From Pseudomonas parafulva NBRC 16636 = DSM 17004 (GTDB lineage: Bacteria > Pseudomonadota > Gammaproteobacteria > Pseudomonadales > Pseudomonadaceae), in NCBI RefSeq assembly GCF_000730645.1, contig NZ_BBIU01000013.1, positions 169,917-233,916 of the forward strand: a stretch of DNA of 64,000 bases, read 5' to 3'. The stretch's first letter is position 1. The number at the start of each line of letters is the position of its first letter. This document shows, piece after piece, positions 1 through 8,311 of the stretch. The notes below the pieces were generated by a model. That model had not been told where the DNA came from. It was given only the letters and a program-made list of their open reading frames with translations, and made no database searches. The position numbers and the translations under genes were made by a program.

Positions 1-1
1 C

Positions 2-679
2 AGCCTGCCACCGCTGGGCAAGCATCAACTGCCGGTACAGAGCCTGCTGGTCGCCACCGAGCCGCTACCCGACACCACGTGGGATGAAATCGGCCTGGAT
101 CGGGGGCAGGCATTCAGCGAAGGCAGCCGCCAGGTCACCTATGGCCAGCGCACCACCGACAACCGCCTGGTTTTCGGCGCACGGGGCGGCTACCGCTTCG
201 GCGGCAGGCTGCGGGACAACTTCAACCTCCAAGCCCATGAAGTGGAACTGCGCCGCTACCTGTTCAGCGACCTGTTCCCGCAGCTGCGGCACGCGCGCAT
301 TACCCACACCTGGGGCGGCAACCTGGGCATGGCCCGGCGTTTCCGCCCGCACATGCTGTGCGACCGCCAGCGTGGCATTGCCCTGGCGGGCGGGTATGGC
401 GGTGAGGGCGTGGGGGCCACCAACCTGGGCGGTCGCACACTGGCGGCGCTGATTCTGAACCAGCACAACGCCCTCACCGGCCAGCCCTGGGTGCACGACA
501 ACCGCCCGCTCGCCAGCCTGGCCAGCTGGCCGCCCGAACCCTGCCGCTGGCTGGGCTACAACGCCATCATCCAGAGTTTCGTCCACGAGGACCGTACCCT
601 CGCCAACCCGGCTACCCCGCCTTGGCGCCGGCGCCTGGCCAGCCACCTTGCGGACTTCATGGAAGGCTTCATGCACTGA
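2..679 (+). CDS. FAD-dependent oxidoreductase, C-terminal part
   Basis: The frame is open from the left edge, so the N-terminal FAD-binding half is missing and 225 residues remain. The motif GGYGGEGVGATNLGG, starting near visible residue 130, is the C-terminal FAD-contacting loop of the D-amino-acid oxidase (DAO) superfamily, the group that contains gamma-glutamylputrescine and sarcosine/glycine oxidases. The gene lies 29 nt before a cupin gene and less than 450 nt before a polyamine-binding protein gene on the same strand. A role in amine or polyamine oxidation is therefore likely but inferred. The family call is firm; the substrate is unknown. Confidence 0.8.
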   Translation, partial: SLPPLGKHQLPVQSLLVATEPLPDTTWDEIGLDRGQAFSEGSRQVTYGQRTTDNRLVFGARGGYRFGGRLRDNFNLQAHEVELRRYLFSDLFPQLRHARITHTWGGNLGMARRFRPHMLCDRQRGIALAGGYGGEGVGATNLGGRTLAALILNQHNALTGQPWVHDNRPLASLASWPPEPCRWLGYNAIIQSFVHEDRTLANPATPPWRRRLASHLADFMEGFMH

Positions 680-708
680 CTTCCCTACACCCAGACAGGA
701 CCTCGTTC

Positions 709-1050
709 ATGAGCATCACCCAGTTCAAACAGACAGACACGGCTGTACTGCAAACCAGCAACCCGGTCGCGGTGCCGCTCGGCGAACCCGTGGCGGTCAC
801 CTCGGTCACCTGCGTGGAACGCAGCGACGGGGTGGAGACCGGTATCTGGGAATGCACCCCGGGCCGCTGGAGGCGGCAGATCGTGCAGCAAGAGTTCTGC
901 CATTTCATCAAAGGCCGCTGCACCTTCACCCCCGACGGTGGCGAGCCCCTGGTGATAGAAGCCGGAGACGCCCTGATGCTACCGGCCAACAGCACCGGCA
1001 CCTGGGACATCCAGGAAACCGTGCGCAAGACGTACGTGCTTATTTTCTGA
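709..1050 (+). CDS. Small cupin-domain protein
   Basis: A 113-residue single-domain protein. Residues about 40-110 follow the cupin pattern seen in DUF861-type small cupins: a WECTPGRWRR strand, an EFCHFIKGRCTFTPDGG motif and the segment VIEAGDALMLPANSTGTWD. Small cupins of this type often sit beside polyamine or gamma-glutamyl amine catabolic genes. Here the gene lies between an FAD oxidoreductase and a periplasmic polyamine-binding protein, which fits that association. Whether it is enzymatic or a binding protein cannot be told from sequence. The start is the ATG at 709; only a weak AGGA-like ribosome binding site precedes it. Confidence 0.8.
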   Translation: MSITQFKQTDTAVLQTSNPVAVPLGEPVAVTSVTCVERSDGVETGIWECTPGRWRRQIVQQEFCHFIKGRCTFTPDGGEPLVIEAGDALMLPANSTGTWDIQETVRKTYVLIF

Positions 1051-1102
1051 TCCGCTGATCGCCTGCCTTCGATAACAACAGACAAAGCAAGGTAAACCCG
1101 AC

Positions 1103-2182
1103 ATGCGCACACTCCTGATCGCCCCCCTGATGCTGGCCGCCAGCGTGGCCGGTGCCGCCGAAACGGTAAAGATCTACAACTGGTCCAGCTACGTCGCCCC
1201 CGACACCCTGAAGAACTTCCAGCAAGCCACCGGCATCGTGCCCACCTATGACGTGTACGACAGCAACGAGACCCTGGACGGCAAGTTGATGACGGGCAAT
1301 TCCGGGTACGACGTGGTGTTCCCTTCCAACCACTTCATGGCCCGGCAAATCCAGGGCAAGGCACTCAAGCGCCTGGACAAGTCGCAGTTGCCCAACTGGA
1401 AAAACCTCAACCCAGTGCTGCTCAAGGCACTGGAGGTCAATGACCCAGGCAACCAGTATGGCTTCCCGTACCTGTGGGGCAGTACCGGCATCGGCTACAA
1501 CATCGACAAGGTCAAGGCCGTGCTTGGCGACAATGCACCGGTCGACTCCTGGGACTTGATTTTCAAGCCCGAGTACATGAGCAAGTTGAAGCAGTGCGGC
1601 GTGGCGGTGCTGGACAACGGCCCGGAGCTGCTGCCAATCGCCCTGCACTACCTCGGCCTGCCCCACCACAGCCAGAACGCGGCGGACTACGACAAGGCCA
1701 AGGCGCTGCTGATGCAGGTACGGCCCTACATCAGCTACTTCCATTCATCGAAGTACACCGGCGACCTGGCCAATGGTGATATCTGCGTCGTGGTGGGCTT
1801 CTCGGGGGATGTACTGCAGGCCAAGAACCGCGCAGAGGAAGCGCATAACGGGGTAAAGGTCGGCTACTCGATCCCGAAGGAGGGTGCCCCGCTGTGGTTC
1901 GACATGGTGGCAATGCCGGCCGATGCACCGGATGAAAAGGCAGGGTATGCCTACATGAACTACCTGCTGGAGCCGCAGGTGATGGCCAACATCAGCAACT
2001 ATGTGCAGTACGCCAATGGCAACCTGAGCGCTGACAGCCTGGTGGACCCGGCCCTGAAGGGCAACAGCATGATCTACCCAAGCGAAGCGGTGATGGGCAA
2101 GCTCTACGCCCTGGAGGCCATGCCCGCCAAGATCGACCGCATCCGCACCCGGATATGGACCAGCATCAAGGCCGGCAATTGA
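1103..2182 (+). CDS. Periplasmic polyamine (putrescine/spermidine-type) binding protein
   Basis: A 359-residue protein with a Sec signal peptide (MRTLLIAPLMLAASVAGAAE, cleavage after about residue 18). It then shows the PotD/PotF/SpuD signature: VKIYNWSSY, DVYDSNETLDGKL, and GYDVVFPSN. The family captures putrescine or spermidine in the periplasm for an ABC importer. No permease or ATPase gene follows: the next gene is the convergent prfC. It must therefore use a transporter encoded elsewhere or act as a sensor-type binding protein. It probably forms one transcription unit with the cupin and FAD oxidoreductase genes upstream. Confidence 0.88.
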   Translation: MRTLLIAPLMLAASVAGAAETVKIYNWSSYVAPDTLKNFQQATGIVPTYDVYDSNETLDGKLMTGNSGYDVVFPSNHFMARQIQGKALKRLDKSQLPNWKNLNPVLLKALEVNDPGNQYGFPYLWGSTGIGYNIDKVKAVLGDNAPVDSWDLIFKPEYMSKLKQCGVAVLDNGPELLPIALHYLGLPHHSQNAADYDKAKALLMQVRPYISYFHSSKYTGDLANGDICVVVGFSGDVLQAKNRAEEAHNGVKVGYSIPKEGAPLWFDMVAMPADAPDEKAGYAYMNYLLEPQVMANISNYVQYANGNLSADSLVDPALKGNSMIYPSEAVMGKLYALEAMPAKIDRIRTRIWTSIKAGN

Positions 2183-2309
2183 CAGCGGCCGCAAGCCGCA
2201 CAAGCCGCAAGCTTTAAGCTGCAAGCTGCAAGCTGCAAGCTGCAAGAAGCGCAGGCCGACACAGGTCCGCTTCTTCTTGTAGCTTGCAGCTTGAGGCTTG
2301 TGGCTGCTG
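2183..2309. repeat. Heptad (GCAAGCT-type) repeats forming a large hairpin between convergent genes
   Basis: After the stop of the polyamine-binding protein gene, the left arm carries about four tandem copies of a 7-nt unit, AGCTGCA (about 2216-2245). The right arm (about 2268-2308) carries imperfect copies of the complement, GCTTGCA. The arms can pair as a long hairpin around a loop near 2250-2265. It lies between a plus-strand gene and the convergent prfC, so it may end transcription from both sides, but neither arm is followed by a clean T-run. A related structure lies at 14205-14357. Confidence 0.7.
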
Positions 2310-3893
2310 TTAGTGGTGCTCGCGGGTAGCGCGGAACTTGATGTCAGGCCAGCGCTCTTCCATCAGTGCCAGGTTGACCCGGGTGGGTGCCAGGTAGGTC
2401 AGGTGACCACCCCCGTCGATGGCCAGGTTTTCCATCGCCTTGTTCTGGAAGTCCTCGAGCTTCTTCTTGTCGTCGCAGGTGATCCAGCGCGCCGACCAGA
2501 CGGTGATGGGCTCATAGGCGCACTCGACCTTGTATTCTTCCTTCAAACGGCTGGCCACCACGTCAAACTGCAGCACACCCACGGCGCCCAGGATGATGTC
2601 GTTGCTGCGTTCGGGGAAGAACACCTGGGTGGCGCCTTCTTCAGCCAGCTGCTGCAGGCCCTGGCGCAACTGCTTGGACTTCAGCGGGTCTTTCAGGCGC
2701 ACGCGGCGGAACAGCTCCGGGGCGAAGTGCGGGATGCCGGTGAAGCCCAGCGCCTCGCCCTCGGTGAAGGTGTCGCCGATCTGGATGGTGCCGTGGTTGT
2801 GCAGGCCGATGATGTCGCCGGCAAAGGCCTCTTCCAGCTGTTCACGCTCGGAGGAGAAGAACGTCAGCGCATCCCCGATACGCAGGTCCTTGTTGGTGCG
2901 CACATGGCGCATTTTCATGCCTTTTTCGTACTTGCCCGAGCAGATGCGCATGAAGGCAATGCGGTCCCGATGTTTCGGGTCCATGTTCGCCTGGATCTTG
3001 AACACAAAACCGGTGAACTTCTCTTCCACCGGCTCCACGGTGCGTTCGTGTGCCACCCGGCCCAGCGGGCGCGGCGCCCAGTCGACCACGGCGTCCAGCA
3101 CATGGTCCACACCGAAGTTGCCCAGCGCAGTACCGAAGAACACCGGCGTGAGCTGGCCGTCGATGAACTCCTGCTGGTTGAACTCATGGCAGGCGCCCTG
3201 CACCAGTTCAAGCTGCTCGACGAACCCATCGTACTGATCGCCCAGGTGGGCACGGGCTTCGTCGGAGTCCAGGTGCTGGATGATCTTGGCTTCGGTGCGT
3301 TCGTGGCCGTGGCCCGGCGTGTACACCACGATGTAATCGCCGGTGAGGTGGTACACACCCTTGAAGTCGCGGTAGCAACCGATCGGCCAGGTAATCGGCG
3401 CGGCCTTGATCTTCAACACCGCCTCGATCTCGTCCAGCAGTTCGATCGGGTCGCGGATATCGCGGTCGAGTTTGTTGATGAAGCTGACGATGGGGGTGTC
3501 ACGCAGCCGGCACACATCCATCAGGGCGATGGTGCGCGGCTCGACGCCTTTACCGCCGTCAAGCACCATCAGCGCCGAGTCCACCGCGGTGAGGGTACGG
3601 TAGGTGTCTTCCGAGAAGTCTTCGTGGCCGGGGGTGTCGAGCAGGTTGATCATGTGCTCGCGGTACGGGAACTGCATCACCGAGGTGGTGATGGAGATAC
3701 CACGCTGCTTTTCCATTTCCATCCAGTCGGAGGTGGCGTGGCGGTCGGACTTGCGCGACTTCACGGTACCGGCGACGGAGATGGCCTTGCCCATCAGCAG
3801 CAGCTTCTCGGTGATGGTGGTCTTACCGGCGTCGGGGTGGGAAATGATTGCGAAAGTGCGGCGCTTCGCGACTTCGGCGGCCTGGTTGGTCAT
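2310..3893 (-). CDS. prfC: Peptide chain release factor 3 (RF3)
   Basis: A 527-residue translational GTPase that recycles RF1/RF2 from the ribosome after termination. G1 is SHPDAGKT (residues 18-25), G3 is DTPGHEDF, and G4 is NKLD. The EF-Tu-like domain 2 and the RF3 C-terminal region follow. The length equals the usual 527-529 residues when translation starts at the ATG at 3893 ([12 protein letters not shown]). An in-frame upstream ATG at 3935 would add 14 residues with no family similarity. It is transcribed alone and ends at the heptad-repeat hairpin. Confidence 0.97.
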   Translation of the reverse strand: MTNQAAEVAKRRTFAIISHPDAGKTTITEKLLLMGKAISVAGTVKSRKSDRHATSDWMEMEKQRGISITTSVMQFPYREHMINLLDTPGHEDFSEDTYRTLTAVDSALMVLDGGKGVEPRTIALMDVCRLRDTPIVSFINKLDRDIRDPIELLDEIEAVLKIKAAPITWPIGCYRDFKGVYHLTGDYIVVYTPGHGHERTEAKIIQHLDSDEARAHLGDQYDGFVEQLELVQGACHEFNQQEFIDGQLTPVFFGTALGNFGVDHVLDAVVDWAPRPLGRVAHERTVEPVEEKFTGFVFKIQANMDPKHRDRIAFMRICSGKYEKGMKMRHVRTNKDLRIGDALTFFSSEREQLEEAFAGDIIGLHNHGTIQIGDTFTEGEALGFTGIPHFAPELFRRVRLKDPLKSKQLRQGLQQLAEEGATQVFFPERSNDIILGAVGVLQFDVVASRLKEEYKVECAYEPITVWSARWITCDDKKKLEDFQNKAMENLAIDGGGHLTYLAPTRVNLALMEERWPDIKFRATREHH

Positions 3894-3983
3894 GGGAAAT
3901 CGCCTGACTGGGGGATGAAAAAGGGGCGGTATCATACCTGAAATTGGCTCTGGACTAAAACCGGAGGAATCAGCGGTGCCTGC

Positions 3984-4017
3984 GCCGGCCCCTTTGCGAG
4001 TGAACCCGCGCCTACAG
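3984..4017. repeat. REP-type extragenic palindrome
   Basis: The stretch runs from GCCGGCC through TTTGCGAGTGAACCCGCG to CCTACAGG. It is a slightly degenerate copy of the roughly 35-bp REP common between genes in Pseudomonas putida, whose core is a GCGGGTTCACCCGC-type palindrome next to CCTACAGG. A second degenerate copy in the opposite orientation is at 31979-32012. Confidence 0.7.
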
Positions 4018-4148
4018 GCGCTTGTGACTTACCAGCCAATGCCAACCCGCACGATAAATACCTGATCCTGATAAAGGGCCACAGGGCAGTTATTTCAACG
4101 CCTACAGCGTATTTAACCGCTGCTTTTTCTCGCCAGAATTCACCTGAA

Positions 4149-4165
4149 CCAGTGATTAACACTGG
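4149..4165. promoter_or_regulatory. Perfect dyad, candidate operator of the OpuC operon
   Basis: CCAGTG-ATTAA-CACTGG is a perfect 6-5-6 inverted repeat about 235 nt before the first gene of the importer and about 255 nt before prfC on the other strand. The size and AT-rich spacer fit a dimeric repressor or activator site. The cognate regulator is not evident from the window. Confidence 0.35.
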
Positions 4166-4399
4166 CCAAATGCCGCCTCAGATGGGAACCTTATGCCCCC
4201 CGGAGACGTCCACTCCCCTGCAACCCACCTCGGTTCAGGGCTGGTTTCACCAGCATTCACGAGCCTGACGGGGCTCGACTCATGGCATGACCGCCCTGCC
4301 CTGCAGGCATCACGCTGCTACTCGCGAACACACCACCCGCCGCCCGATCGGGCCGGCCAAGAAGAAGTGTGCTCGCCGACGACAATAAGGAGTCCACCT

Positions 4400-5110
4400 G
4401 TGGCGAAACGCTACGGAAAAGGGCTGTTGGGATGGGCCACCGTGCTCGTCATCCTGGCCCTGCTGGTCCACTGGATCGGCCTCGACACAATCGCGCGCTA
4501 TCGCGACGATCTGACGTTCTACCTGCAAGCGCACCTGGTGCTGGTGCTGGCTTCGATGGCGGCGGCACTGGCCGTGGGCATCCCCGCCGGCATTGCCTTG
4601 AGTCGACCGCACAGGGTCGACAAAGCCGAGCGCTTCATGCAGTTCTTCAACGTTGGCAACACCATCCCCCCCCTGGCCGTACTGGCCATCGCCCTCAGCG
4701 TTCTGGGCATCGGCGCAGGCCCTGCGATCTTCGCCCTGTTCCTCGCCTCCCTCCTGCCCATCGTGCGCAACACCTACGAAGGCCTCAAGAACGTACCCGC
4801 CTCGCTCAAGGAAGCCGCCACCGGCATCGGCATGACGCCGCGCCAGCAACTGTGGCAGGTGGAACTGCCCAACGCCGTGCCCATCATCGTCGGTGGCGTG
4901 CGGGTGGCCCTGGCGCTGAATGTGGGCACTGCGCCGCTGGCGTTTCTGATCGGTGCCAACAGCCTGGGCAGCCTGATCTTCCCTGGCATCGCCCTGAACA
5001 ACCAACCGCAGTTGCTGCTTGGCGCAGCCTGCACCGCACTGCTGGCGCTACTGCTGGATGCGTTGGTGAGTTTTTCCAGCAGACGCTGGCTGGAACGCGG
5101 CCTGGCCTGA
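4400..5110 (+). CDS. OpuC-type betaine/choline/carnitine ABC permease (first)
   Basis: A 236-residue inner-membrane protein of the OpuCB/OpuCD (BPD_transp_1) family, with a short N-terminal helix and about five further hydrophobic segments. The ABC-coupling EAA motif appears as LKEAATGIGMTPRQQLWQVELP. The start is the GTG at 4400, preceded by AAGGAG with a 7-nt spacer. Longer in-frame starts from 4193 lack a ribosome binding site and family similarity. It heads a four-gene operon whose genes are 16 nt apart or overlap, with a binding protein, a second permease and an ATPase. It likely imports quaternary-amine osmoprotectants. Confidence 0.88.
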   Translation: MAKRYGKGLLGWATVLVILALLVHWIGLDTIARYRDDLTFYLQAHLVLVLASMAAALAVGIPAGIALSRPHRVDKAERFMQFFNVGNTIPPLAVLAIALSVLGIGAGPAIFALFLASLLPIVRNTYEGLKNVPASLKEAATGIGMTPRQQLWQVELPNAVPIIVGGVRVALALNVGTAPLAFLIGANSLGSLIFPGIALNNQPQLLLGAACTALLALLLDALVSFSSRRWLERGLA

Positions 5111-5126
5111 CCACTTGAGGGAACCC

Positions 5127-6038
5127 ATGAAAAAAGTTATCGCCTTGCTCCTGGGCGCGGGCCTGCTGTTGTCAGGTTTTGCCCAGGCAGCGGAAAAACC
5201 GCTGATCCGTATCGGCGCCCGGGTGTTCACCGAACAGACCGTGCTGGCCGAAATCACCGCCCAATACCTGCGCGCCAACGGCTTTGACGTTCGCGTCACC
5301 GGCGGCCTGGGCAGCAGCCTGGCACGCCAGGCTCAGGAAACCGGCCAGCTCGACCTGATGTGGGAATACACCGGCGTGTCGCTGGTGTCGTACAACCACA
5401 TCGACGAGCGCATGCCCAGCCCCGAGGCCACGTACGCCAAGGTCAAGGAACTGGACGCACGCAAGGGCCTGGTATGGCTCAAGCCATCGAAGTTCAGCAA
5501 CACCTATGCCCTGGCCCTGCCCAGTGAAGTCGCCCGTGAATACCCGCAGGTGAACACCATCAGCCAGCTGAACGAAGTGCTCGAGGCCGAGCAATCGCGC
5601 AAGCACCTGGTGGCGCTGGACACCGAGTTCGCCAACCGCCCGGACGGCCTTGATGGCCTGCAGGCGCGCTACGGCATGCACTTGGGCCGAGCCAACATCC
5701 GGCAGATGGATGCCGGGCTGGTCTATACGGCCCTGCGCAACAACCAGGTGTTTGCAGGGCTGGTGTACACCACTGACGGCAGGCTCAACGCGTTCAAGCT
5801 CAAGCTGCTGGAAGACGACAAGCATTACTTCCCCGACTACACCGCAGGGCCGGTGATCCGCAAAGCCGTACTGGACGCCCACCCCCAGCTCGCCGAGCTG
5901 CTGGCGCCCCTGGCCGACCAACTGGATGACGAGACCATGCGCCAGCTCAACGCCAAGGTGGACGTGCAGCACCAGAGCCCGTCTTCGGTAGCCGCCGCCT
6001 TCCTGCGTGAGCATCCCCTGCACGAGGTGACCCCATGA
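5127..6038 (+). CDS. Glycine betaine/choline/carnitine-binding protein (OpuCC type)
   Basis: A 303-residue periplasmic binding protein with a clear signal peptide (MKKVIALLLGAGLLLSGFAQA, cleavage near residue 21). The mature part matches the OpuAC/OpuCC fold: RIGARVFTEQTVLAEI, GLGSSLARQAQETGQLDLMWEYTG, and a second lobe with LVYTALRNNQVFAGLVYTTDGR. The ATG at 5127 has TTGAGGGA in front; a TTG four codons upstream is unlikely. It overlaps the next permease gene by 4 nt (ATGA), which indicates translational coupling. The exact ligand (betaine, choline or carnitine) cannot be read from the sequence. Confidence 0.9.
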   Translation: MKKVIALLLGAGLLLSGFAQAAEKPLIRIGARVFTEQTVLAEITAQYLRANGFDVRVTGGLGSSLARQAQETGQLDLMWEYTGVSLVSYNHIDERMPSPEATYAKVKELDARKGLVWLKPSKFSNTYALALPSEVAREYPQVNTISQLNEVLEAEQSRKHLVALDTEFANRPDGLDGLQARYGMHLGRANIRQMDAGLVYTALRNNQVFAGLVYTTDGRLNAFKLKLLEDDKHYFPDYTAGPVIRKAVLDAHPQLAELLAPLADQLDDETMRQLNAKVDVQHQSPSSVAAAFLREHPLHEVTP

Positions 6039-6688
6039 GCCTGTTCGACACGTTCGCCCACCTGGACTGGGCATTGGTCCTGCAACTGACCTGGCAGCAC
6101 ATCATGCTGGTGGGCATCGCCGTGGGCCTGGCCATCCTCATCGGCGTGCCGCTGGGCATCCTGATGACCCGCTTCCCGTTCCTGGCCGGCCCGCTGCAGG
6201 CCAGCGCCACGGTGCTGCTGACCATCCCCTCCATCGCCCTGTTCGGGTTGCTGTTGCCGTTCTACTCCAAGTTCGGCCAGGGCCTGGGCCCGCTGCCGGC
6301 GATCACGGCAGTGTTCCTTTACTCACTGCTGCCCATTCTGCGCAACACCTACCTGGCGCTGACCAACGTCGAGCCAGGCATCCGTGAAGCCGCGCGCGGT
6401 ATCGGCATGACCTTTGGCCAACGCCTGCGCATGGTCGAATTGCCCATCGCCGTACCGGTGATCCTGGCCGGCGTGCGTACCGCCGTGGTGATGAACATCG
6501 GCGTGATGACCATCGCCGCCACCATCGGCGCTGGCGGCCTTGGCGTGCTCATCCTCACTTCCATCAGCCGCAGCGACATGTCGATGCTGCTGGTTGGCGC
6601 CGTACTGGTCAGCCTGCTGGCAATCATTGCCGACCTGCTGCTGCAAACCCTGCAACGTGCCCTGACTCCAGAAGGAATGCGCTCATGA
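6035..6688 (+). CDS. OpuC-type ABC permease (second)
   Basis: A 217-residue multi-pass membrane protein, the second half of the permease pair. The coupling motif is IREAARGIGMTFGQRLRMVELP and the C-terminal part contains GAGGLGVLI. It overlaps the upstream binding-protein gene and the downstream ATPase gene by 4 nt each (ATGA), so the four products are made together. With the 236-residue permease it should form the heterodimeric pore. Confidence 0.9.
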   Translation: MSLFDTFAHLDWALVLQLTWQHIMLVGIAVGLAILIGVPLGILMTRFPFLAGPLQASATVLLTIPSIALFGLLLPFYSKFGQGLGPLPAITAVFLYSLLPILRNTYLALTNVEPGIREAARGIGMTFGQRLRMVELPIAVPVILAGVRTAVVMNIGVMTIAATIGAGGLGVLILTSISRSDMSMLLVGAVLVSLLAIIADLLLQTLQRALTPEGMRS

Positions 6689-7842
6689 TCGAACTGAAAA
6701 ACCTCAGCAAAACCTTCAACGCCAACGGCAAGGATGTCAAAGCCGTGGACGCGGTCAGCCTCACCGTCAACGAAGGCGAGATCTGCGTGTTCCTTGGCCC
6801 CTCGGGCTGCGGCAAGAGCACCACGCTGAAGATGATCAACCGCCTGATTACCCCGACGTCCGGGCAGGTGTTCATCAATGGCGAGGACACCAGCGGCCTG
6901 GACGAGGTGACCCTGCGTCGTCACATCGGCTACGTGATCCAGCAGATCGGCCTGTTCCCCAACATGACCATCGAAGAGAACATCACCGTGGTGCCACGGC
7001 TGCTCGGCTGGGACAAGCAGCGCTGCCACGACCGCGCCCGCGAGCTGATGCACATGATCAAGCTTGAACCCAAGCAATACCTGCAGCGCTACCCCCGCGA
7101 GCTGTCCGGTGGCCAGCAGCAGCGTATCGGCGTGATCCGTGCCCTGGCGGCAGATGCACCGGTGCTGTTGATGGACGAACCGTTCGGCGCGGTGGACCCG
7201 ATCAACCGCGAAATGATCCAGAACGAATTCTTCGAAATGCAGCGCGCGCTGAACAAGACGGTGATCATGGTGAGCCACGACATCGACGAAGCGATCAAGC
7301 TGGGCGACAAGATCGCCATCTTCCGCGCCGGCAAACTGCTGCAACTGGACCACCCGGATACCTTGCTGGCGCACCCGGCAGACGATTTCGTCAGCAACTT
7401 CGTCGGCCAGGACAGCACGTTGAAGCGCCTGTTGCTGGTGCGTGCCGAAGACGCGGCAGACAACGCGCCCTCGGTAAGCCCGCAGACGCCGGTAGGCGAA
7501 GCCCTGGAGCTGCTGGACGAACACGACCGCCGCTACGTGGTGGTGACCGACGGCCAGAACAAGGCACTGGGCTACGTGCGCCGCCGCGACATGCACCGCC
7601 AGCAAGGTACCTGTGCCGACTTCCTGCGCCCCTTCAACGCTACCGCCTCCCACGACGAGCACTTGCGCATCCTGCTGTCGCGCATGTACGAGTTCAACCG
7701 CGCCTGGTTGCCGGTACTGGATGCCGAACAGGTGTTCCTGGGCGAGGTGACCCAGGAGTCGATCGCCGCCTACCTGAGCTCGGGGCGCTCCCGCGGGATG
7801 AAGACCAGTATCGTCTCGCCGGCCGAGGTGGCCGCCTCGTAA
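6685..7842 (+). CDS. Betaine/choline/carnitine ABC transporter ATPase with CBS domains
   Basis: A 385-residue ATP-binding subunit of the OpuCA/ProV type. Walker A is GPSGCGKST (residues 38-46), the Q-loop region is IGYVIQQIGLF, the signature is LSGGQQQR, and Walker B is VLLMDEPFGAVDP followed by SHDIDEA. The last about 130 residues carry a tandem CBS region (RRYVVVTDGQNKALGYVRR and AWLPVLDAEQVFLGEV). In characterised OpuA-type systems such domains sense ionic strength or nucleotides. This is the last gene of the operon; no strong terminator follows. Confidence 0.92.
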   Translation: MIELKNLSKTFNANGKDVKAVDAVSLTVNEGEICVFLGPSGCGKSTTLKMINRLITPTSGQVFINGEDTSGLDEVTLRRHIGYVIQQIGLFPNMTIEENITVVPRLLGWDKQRCHDRARELMHMIKLEPKQYLQRYPRELSGGQQQRIGVIRALAADAPVLLMDEPFGAVDPINREMIQNEFFEMQRALNKTVIMVSHDIDEAIKLGDKIAIFRAGKLLQLDHPDTLLAHPADDFVSNFVGQDSTLKRLLLVRAEDAADNAPSVSPQTPVGEALELLDEHDRRYVVVTDGQNKALGYVRRRDMHRQQGTCADFLRPFNATASHDEHLRILLSRMYEFNRAWLPVLDAEQVFLGEVTQESIAAYLSSGRSRGMKTSIVSPAEVAAS

Positions 7843-8311
7843 CGTGCCACCTGCCTGCCGCAAACGAGGAATCGCCGGTCAGTAACAAAAAATTTATGCA
7901 CAAATACCGGTACGCCCGTACCCGATAAATGTGGCCATAAATATGAACACCCCCGCGCCCCTCACCACCGGCGCTGCCCCCACCAGAACGTGCAAGTCCT
8001 TGTGGGGGTGGGCCTGTGTACACCACCTGGAAACAGGGCTATTCCACAATTCTTTACGCTTGAAACAGCCTGGGGAACATCGGCCGGTCATACGAGTCGG
8101 TTATTCGAAGGGTGGCGGGTGCATCCACGGCGATCACGCCGGGATTGCCTGTTGATTCTGCATTCTTCACGCCCTAAAGTGCGCGCCGAACGTCCATGCT
8201 GGAAACGATCCATCCGGCTCAAGTACTGAGTAGGCGAACCAAAGTGGGGATACGGAGGGCGTTCAGCTTGCAGCCACTTAAATTTTCAGTTTGCCCATGG
8301 AGTCCCTGAGC
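7843..8311. other. 469-nt intergenic region before speC
   Basis: No gene is supported here; short frames lack family features. A CCCCCAC/GTGGGGG pairing around 7976-8008 could form a hairpin that ends the upstream operon, although no T-run follows. A candidate sigma-70 promoter is at 8152-8180, which would leave a leader of about 125 nt before speC. Confidence 0.45.
8152..8180 (+). promoter_or_regulatory. Candidate sigma-70 promoter of speC
   Basis: TTGATT and TAAAGT are separated by 17 nt (4 of 6 matches to each consensus hexamer). It is the best-spaced pair I see upstream of speC, but no experiment supports it. Confidence 0.35.

Larger units (their letters stand above)
3894..4399. other. 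506-nt intergenic region between prfC and the OpuC operon
   Basis: This region separates two divergent genes and must hold both promoters. It contains one REP-type element (3984-4017), a perfect 17-bp dyad (4149-4165), and a leader of about 200 nt before the GTG start at 4400. Several short hairpins can be drawn in that leader, for example GAGCC/GGCTC near 4260-4276. I recognise no riboswitch class. Short open frames here have no family features and no good start signals, so I do not call a gene. Confidence 0.5.

Noticed and set aside
3932..4162. A 76-codon minus-strand frame between prfC and the OpuC operon
   Set aside because: It runs through a REP element, shows no domain and has no good ribosome binding site.
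4193..4399. N-terminal extension of the first OpuC permease
   Set aside because: The GTG at 4400 has AAGGAG upstream and the right family N terminus; the extension has no hydrophobic or family features.
4166..4399. Riboswitch in the OpuC leader
   Set aside because: Short stems can be drawn, but no known riboswitch core is recognisable.
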